The notes beneath the pieces were generated by a model. It did no database searches. It worked only from the letters and a program-made list of their open reading frames with translations, and was not told where the DNA came from. A program made the position numbers and the translations under genes. Of a DNA stretch of 28,399 nt, positions 24,159-28,399 are shown one piece after another (the stretch's first letter is position 1; every line of letters begins with the position of its first letter). Source of the stretch: Chloroflexota bacterium (GTDB taxonomy: Bacteria > Chloroflexota > Anaerolineae > B4-G1); contig JAAEPW010000987.1 in assembly GCA_024232355.1 (NCBI GenBank), forward strand, positions 1 through 28,399. The letters run 5' to 3'.

Positions 24159-25502
24159 TCACACTTGTGCCAGGTCCCGGAGCCGCCTCGTCACCCGCCG
24201 TGGTGTACGCCGCCCGGCGGCATCAGAGCCAGCAGGTTCTAGCAGCCCTTGCACCTCCCACCGGGGAGCCAGCCGCTCCACCCACTTGCGGCTGATACCG
24301 GTGGCCTCGGCCAGTTTTCTGATGTTGAACGCGCCGCCGAATCCCTCCACCGCCGCCCGCACCAGCCGCACTTGCCAGACTTCCAGCGCCAGGGGCGGGT
24401 CACCGAGCGCTTCACCTGCCGCCAGCCGGTCGAGGGTTTCATTCAACATCTCCGTGGGTACATCATACGCCTGGGCTTCGATCATCCGTCCCGCCCACTC
24501 CAGGACGATGCGCCCCTTTCGCTTTTCGATCTTTTCCGCGCCCGTCCGGCCCAAGATCACCTTCGAGTCCTGCGATGCGGGCACCGGCAAGCTAATGCGC
24601 GTCGCCATATTGCACTTGAGGAACCCGGCCACTACCGAGCTATCGGGCCGCTGCGTCGCCAGCACCGGCAGCACGCCATACGCTCCACCCAACGAGACCA
24701 GGTCGCGCAGTGCTTGTTCGACGCCGTCGGCGGTCAGCGCCTCGGCCAACTCGTCCACGATCAACACCAGGAACGGCGGTCGATCCTGCGCTGCCAACTC
24801 TTTGACGTTGCGCGCGCCGTGCTCCCGCAAGAGTGCGCTGCGGGCAACCAGTTCCTCGCGCAGGTAGCCGATGATCGGCCCCAACTCAACACCCCGGCCC
24901 GCAACGGCGTGAACGTGCGGGGCACTGGCGTAGCGTCCAAACTCGGCCTTGTTCTTTCCATCGCAGAGCAAAAGGCGCAGACTATCTGGGGTTTCGGCGC
25001 TGATCAGCGACAGGATCCAGGCGTGCAGAAGCGTCGTCTTGCCCATCTGTCGCGTGCCGCCGATGAGGACCGAGTCGGCATCGAGGAGCGATATCCACTT
25101 GTCCCCGCGCCGAGTCACGCCCAGCGGCACCATCAGGTCGCCCGAAGGCACACCGGACAGATCCAAGGCGACGCGGGTGGGCAGGGAGCCCGCATCGAGG
25201 GGTTCGGGCAGATAGCCCACCTGAAAAAAGATACCGCGTGAATTGGTGACGACGGTCCGGTGGCCGTGCATCACGGTACGCAAGCTATGCTGGAACTTGG
25301 AGCCAAGGACCTTGTTCTGATCGACTACGTAGGGGTTGATGAGAAGCACCACCCGTTCCGCCTGCGGCCAGGCCACGCAGATCAGTTGCCCGTCGGCCGC
25401 CTGGCGCAGCACGTTCTCGTTTCGCATCAGGGTCAGCGTGCTGCGCGCAAAGTGCGCGGCCCACGATGCTTTTTGCGCTTTGGTCAATTGTATCTCACTC
25501 AT
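24159..25502 (-). CDS. FtsK/SpoIIIE-type DNA translocase (447 aa)
   Basis: Walker A GTRQMGKT (149-156), preceded by DSVLIG, and Walker B FLVLIVDEL (244-252) are followed by LPVLATQRPDSSVV and ATRISLPVPASQDSKVILG, all typical of the FtsK motor. The C-terminus (about 365-447) is a winged helix (FNIRKLAEATGISRKWVERL), in the place of the DNA-reading gamma domain. No transmembrane segment is present; the adjoining upstream gene (8-nt overlap) supplies one. In integrative elements such ATPases pump DNA to the recipient, either as coupling proteins or, in AICEs, as the sole transfer protein. The GAGG upstream of the ATG supports the start. Confidence 0.9.
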   Translation of the reverse strand: MSEIQLTKAQKASWAAHFARSTLTLMRNENVLRQAADGQLICVAWPQAERVVLLINPYVVDQNKVLGSKFQHSLRTVMHGHRTVVTNSRGIFFQVGYLPEPLDAGSLPTRVALDLSGVPSGDLMVPLGVTRRGDKWISLLDADSVLIGGTRQMGKTTLLHAWILSLISAETPDSLRLLLCDGKNKAEFGRYASAPHVHAVAGRGVELGPIIGYLREELVARSALLREHGARNVKELAAQDRPPFLVLIVDELAEALTADGVEQALRDLVSLGGAYGVLPVLATQRPDSSVVAGFLKCNMATRISLPVPASQDSKVILGRTGAEKIEKRKGRIVLEWAGRMIEAQAYDVPTEMLNETLDRLAAGEALGDPPLALEVWQVRLVRAAVEGFGGAFNIRKLAEATGISRKWVERLAPRWEVQGLLEPAGSDAAGRRTPRRVTRRLRDLAQV

Positions 25503-26631
25503 CTCGTTCCTCCCAATCTCGATTCAGGGACGCCACGACGGCGTGGTCGAGCACTCGTTGGACTTGCGGGGGCAGTGTGGACCCCGGTCGCAGCACCCGG
25601 TAGGCGCGCGCCGGACCGCCGACCGGGGCGTGTCTCCATCGCGGAGTCGGGAGCGCCGGTCGGCGGGGTCCCACCCCATTGCCCTTGCCAGCCGCCTGCA
25701 CCGGACGGGTCAGGGCATCCACGATCTGGTCCCGCTCGGTGACTCGTGGGTCAGAGCCGGGCAGCAGACCGGCCTTTCGATCCGGATCGATGGTCTGACC
25801 CGGTCCTCGGTCGCGGTCGCTGTTGTATGACGTGCCCTTGAATTGGCCACTCCAGGCCTCGATCAACCCCTTGGTGCCCACGAACATCCATTGCGGGCCG
25901 TCCGCTTCGTCATCCACCCGCAGAAAGCGCATCTGGACGGCGATCCAGGCCCGGGGAAAGATCCACACACAGGCCAGGATGAAAAACGATGCCAGGGCGG
26001 TCCAGAATGCCATCTTGCCCACCGTCGTCCAGGGAACCGTCCGCGCTTCCCACGTCTTTTCGGCTACATAAGCGCTCGTGTCGGCCGCTATCGCCGTGCT
26101 CGTCGGGGCTACATAATTCGCCGTTGCGGTTGCGGCCACCGCCGTGCTTGTCGCGTTCGCCCGGGCGGTGGCGGTGGCCTGGTCGCGCTGTGCCTCGGCG
26201 GTGGCGGTGGCCTGGGCCTGTCCCGCTTCGATGGTCGCCTCCACCACTATCTTTTCTATCGCCACGCTGGTCAGGGCGATCTCGGCCCGTTTCGTCGCCT
26301 CGGCCGCAGCCGCCTGGGCCTGGCGGGTTGCCTCTATCGACGCGATGGCGATGGCGGTCGCGTGGTCCCTGGCTTGCTGTGCCTCCGCCGTCGATTGCCA
26401 CATCGCGGCTACCATTCCATCGGCTCCAGCTTCCTGTGCAGCCGCGACGGTCGACGTCGCCCTCGCCTCTGCCTGCAACCGGATGAGATCCCCAATAACG
26501 TTCGTATCATTATCATTATTTGTGCCTGGAGTAACGAACGGCATCTGGCTGCCAGGATCCCGCGCCGCCAGAAGGACAAGACCGACAATGACGAGTGGCA
26601 CCACCAAAAGTATTACGATAGCACGTCCCAT
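25495..26631 (-). CDS. Two-TM membrane protein with alanine-rich coiled coil (378 aa)
   Basis: GAGGAGG just before ATG 26631 sets the start. TM1 is at about 3-23 (AIVILLVVPLVIVGLVLLAA). An Ala/Thr/Glu-rich heptad-like segment (about 55-190, with ATATAEAQRDQATATARANA) should lie outside the membrane. TM2 is at about 210-232 (MAFWTALASFFILACVWIF), and a soluble Pro/Arg-rich tail of about 145 residues follows in the cytoplasm. It overlaps the FtsK gene by 8 nt. The pairing suggests it anchors the TM-less motor or forms a cell-envelope part of the transfer channel. No family was recognised. Confidence 0.8.
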   Translation of the reverse strand: MGRAIVILLVVPLVIVGLVLLAARDPGSQMPFVTPGTNNDNDTNVIGDLIRLQAEARATSTVAAAQEAGADGMVAAMWQSTAEAQQARDHATAIAIASIEATRQAQAAAAEATKRAEIALTSVAIEKIVVEATIEAGQAQATATAEAQRDQATATARANATSTAVAATATANYVAPTSTAIAADTSAYVAEKTWEARTVPWTTVGKMAFWTALASFFILACVWIFPRAWIAVQMRFLRVDDEADGPQWMFVGTKGLIEAWSGQFKGTSYNSDRDRGPGQTIDPDRKAGLLPGSDPRVTERDQIVDALTRPVQAAGKGNGVGPRRPALPTPRWRHAPVGGPARAYRVLRPGSTLPPQVQRVLDHAVVASLNRDWEERDE

Positions 26632-26879
26632 AGCTCCTCCTCTTGTGCCCCTGCCACATCCCAGGGGGCCTCGTCGTCCCATTCCTCCCATCCACCGGCG
26701 GCGGATGGAAAAGGTAGAGAGTCATAGCTCAGCCCCTGGCGCGTGCCCCAGGTCGTTCTCGGTCGTCGCCGGTGACTGATGCCGTCACCGGTGGACAAGT
26801 TGGCGAGCGTCTGCTGCAAGGCCATATACTGCCCCATCATCAAGCCAACCCACATTTCTGTTCCTGTCGTCGCGGGCAT
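26613..26879 (-). CDS. Small hypothetical protein with Trp/Glu-rich C-terminus (88 aa)
   Basis: Start ATG 26879 has GGAG 8 nt upstream; an in-frame TTG at 26909 is the alternative. It overlaps the membrane protein gene by 19 nt. The N-terminal third is Met-rich (MWVGLMMGQYMALQQTLANL), and the tail is acidic and Trp-rich (GGWEEWDDEAPWD). It is the first gene of the transfer operon. Function unknown. Confidence 0.6.
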   Translation of the reverse strand: MPATTGTEMWVGLMMGQYMALQQTLANLSTGDGISHRRRPRTTWGTRQGLSYDSLPFPSAAGGWEEWDDEAPWDVAGAQEEELWDVLS

Positions 26880-26985
26880 CGAGGGATCTCCGCCCGTTCG
26901 TCCCCACAACGCATTGGGACCGGATGTCCACTTTCCCCGCCTAGCTGCTTTGAACCTCCAGGCTTGCTAGAGGTTGAGGACGACG

Positions 26986-28399
26986 GTGAACAAAAGCAAT
27001 ACCAACATCACACCCAGGGCCAGGACCAAGCCAAGGTTGGACGCTGTCTGGCCCACGGCGTCCGTCTTGTTCCTGAATCCAGCCTACGACCAGAATGGTG
27101 TCGGTGGCCGGATGGAATTCGACTTTCTCAAGATGGGACTACCATCGCTGGTCAATGGCGGCGTGCTGGTCTATGTGATACCGACCACCGCCATGGATTA
27201 TGCGATGGCCGAGTATCTCGTCCGGCACTTTGAGGACATCCGCGTCTTTCGCTTTGGCGATGAAAAAGGACCGGCTGGGTTTGACGCCTTCAAGCAGATC
27301 GTGGTGCTGGGCACTGTGCGTCGGGAGAGCCTGACGCGGAGCGAGATCTACCTGCCAAAGCACCGCGACGCGGTAGACGAGTTCCTCAAGCAGTGCGACG
27401 AACGCCACTCGTATCATCGTGATGGCCGCTCGGTCAAGGAATCACTGCCCACCGCTCTGCCACACGGGGTCTTTTACGACGTACCCATCGCCCGCAAGAC
27501 AGCCCGCCTACGTCGCTATCGCTACACCGAGCCGGAACTGACCGGCCTGGTTGATCGAACGTGGGCCACTGTTGAAGCGCAGATGGCCGACATGATGTTG
27601 AACACTGACGGAAATCTGCCACAACCGCTGGTCGCTCCCAAGACCGGGCATATCGCCCAGATCGTGGCGGCAGGGTTGGCCGGGTTGATCGATGTGGGCG
27701 ACCAGGTGTTCAAAGGTCGCTGCGTCAAAAGCAAGGTAGAGATGATAGACCCGGATGATGACACCAAGATCATCGTTCGTGATCGTTATGATACGCACGT
27801 CGTATCGGTATCGCCAGAGGGTTTGCACCATCTATCCAAACCCTCAGAGGTGAAAGACTTTCTCCAGGAGCACATTGCGACTTTCAAGGACTATATCGCC
27901 GAAAACTTTCGCCCCTACGGCAACACCATCAAAGCTTGGGAAAATCTCATCTTGGATAAACTGAGTCTGGACAAGCAACTGCCAGGGGTGGCAAAATGCG
28001 GGCTGCTTCCGAAACAACGGGAGGTCGCTGTCGCTCTCACCCGTGCCATCGAACGGTATGGCGTTGGCCACCTGGTAGGTGAGATGGGGTTTGGCAAGAC
28101 GCGCACGGCCCTCGCATCCGTCGAATTGATGAACCGCTATCCGGCCTTGGTGATCTGCCCCCCTCACTTGCCTGACAAGTGGAAACGAGAGATCGAAGCA
28201 TCGATCCCCGGAGCACGAGCCGTCATCGTCAGCACTATCAGCGAGCTGGAGCAAGTGAGAGAGCAATACGCGCCAGGCCAAAAGCTGGTCGTCATCATCA
28301 CTCGGAGCCGCATCAAGTTGGGGGCGGGGTGGTCTGCAACCGCCGCGACGCGATATGGTTTCGGCAAGAACGACGAACTTGCCCGTAAGCAATTCCGGC
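26986..28399 (+). CDS. Methyltransferase-remnant / SNF2-type helicase, DUF6094-like (3' end outside window)
   Basis: The only plus-strand gene. The frame opens after a stop at 26968, and GTG 26986 has GAGG 6 nt upstream. Residues 27-34 read VLFLNPAY, the catalytic NPPY-type motif of amino-methyltransferases, followed by FDFLKMGLPSLVNGGVLVYV. The SAM-binding motif I that should precede it is absent, since only 30 residues are available. From about 335 a helicase begins: GEMGFGKT (Walker A, 365-372), VICPPHLPDKWKREI (motif Ia) and VVIITRSRIKLG. The protein resembles the methyltransferase-helicase proteins of integrative elements. Either it is 5'-truncated or the methyltransferase half is vestigial. 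It is transcribed away from the transfer operon across a 106-bp gap that contains the small inverted repeat AACCTC/GAGGTT (26953-26975). Confidence 0.82.
   Translation, partial: MNKSNTNITPRARTKPRLDAVWPTASVLFLNPAYDQNGVGGRMEFDFLKMGLPSLVNGGVLVYVIPTTAMDYAMAEYLVRHFEDIRVFRFGDEKGPAGFDAFKQIVVLGTVRRESLTRSEIYLPKHRDAVDEFLKQCDERHSYHRDGRSVKESLPTALPHGVFYDVPIARKTARLRRYRYTEPELTGLVDRTWATVEAQMADMMLNTDGNLPQPLVAPKTGHIAQIVAAGLAGLIDVGDQVFKGRCVKSKVEMIDPDDDTKIIVRDRYDTHVVSVSPEGLHHLSKPSEVKDFLQEHIATFKDYIAENFRPYGNTIKAWENLILDKLSLDKQLPGVAKCGLLPKQREVAVALTRAIERYGVGHLVGEMGFGKTRTALASVELMNRYPALVICPPHLPDKWKREIEASIPGARAVIVSTISELEQVREQYAPGQKLVVIITRSRIKLGAGWSATAATRYGFGKNDELARKQFR

Noticed and set aside
23815..24162. 115-aa minus-strand frame across the gap before the winged-helix gene
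   Set aside because: It is a shadow that reads the short CCACCATAT tandem repeat (24104-24127) as Trp-rich nonsense and overlaps the supported gene in another frame.

Overview
The window reads as bacterial, GC-rich chromosome. A very large secreted FG-GAP/Ig-repeat protein borders an integrative mobile element, and almost every gene is on the minus strand. The style of the giant protein, together with the PrimPol-type replication gene and the serine recombinase, suggests a Chloroflexota (Anaerolineae-like) host. That assignment is inference from protein style only, because no rRNA, tRNA or other marker gene is present.

Layout. (1) Positions 1-9732, minus: one uninterrupted reading frame of at least 3244 codons that continues past the left edge. 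It has a signal peptide, a 13-residue tandem repeat, about 14 FG-GAP-like propeller repeats, about 7 Ig/cadherin-like repeats, a long beta-rich region and a DUF4397-like domain. (2) 9733-10432: non-coding, with stacked hairpins and a strong minus-strand terminator. (3) 10433-12642, minus: three-gene operon of unrecognised proteins with its own promoter. (4) 12826-20571, minus: a tightly packed nine-gene operon. In order of transcription it encodes a ribbon-helix-helix protein, a 49-aa protein, a large PrimPol-type primase/ATPase, a 106-aa protein, a catalytically degenerate resolvase-like protein, two small proteins, a large serine recombinase and a ParB/MT-A70 fusion. It ends at a clear terminator. 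(5) 20596-21210: a two-TM protein with a promoter that predicts a leaderless mRNA. (6) 21374-22531: tyrosine integrase, followed on the plus-coordinate side by a 440-bp non-coding stretch that carries four 52-53-bp repeats with parS-like palindromes. (7) 22974-26879, minus: winged-helix/nuclease-like protein, FtsK-type translocase, two-TM alanine-rich membrane protein and a small protein. (8) 26986-28399, plus: a divergently transcribed methyltransferase-remnant/SNF2-type helicase that runs off the right edge.

Together, regions 4-7 hold integration (two unrelated recombinases), autonomous replication (PrimPol) and a single FtsK-like DNA pump, with no relaxase and no type IV secretion genes visible. 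This is the logic of the actinomycete integrative conjugative elements (AICEs), which move double-stranded DNA with one FtsK-like protein. The most striking unexplained DNA signal is an octamer, GTGAACGT. It occurs nine times in three clusters exactly 105 bp apart inside the 3' end of the primase gene, plus one inverted copy. It resembles either replication iterons or the 8-bp recognition repeats used by FtsK/TraB-type pumps.
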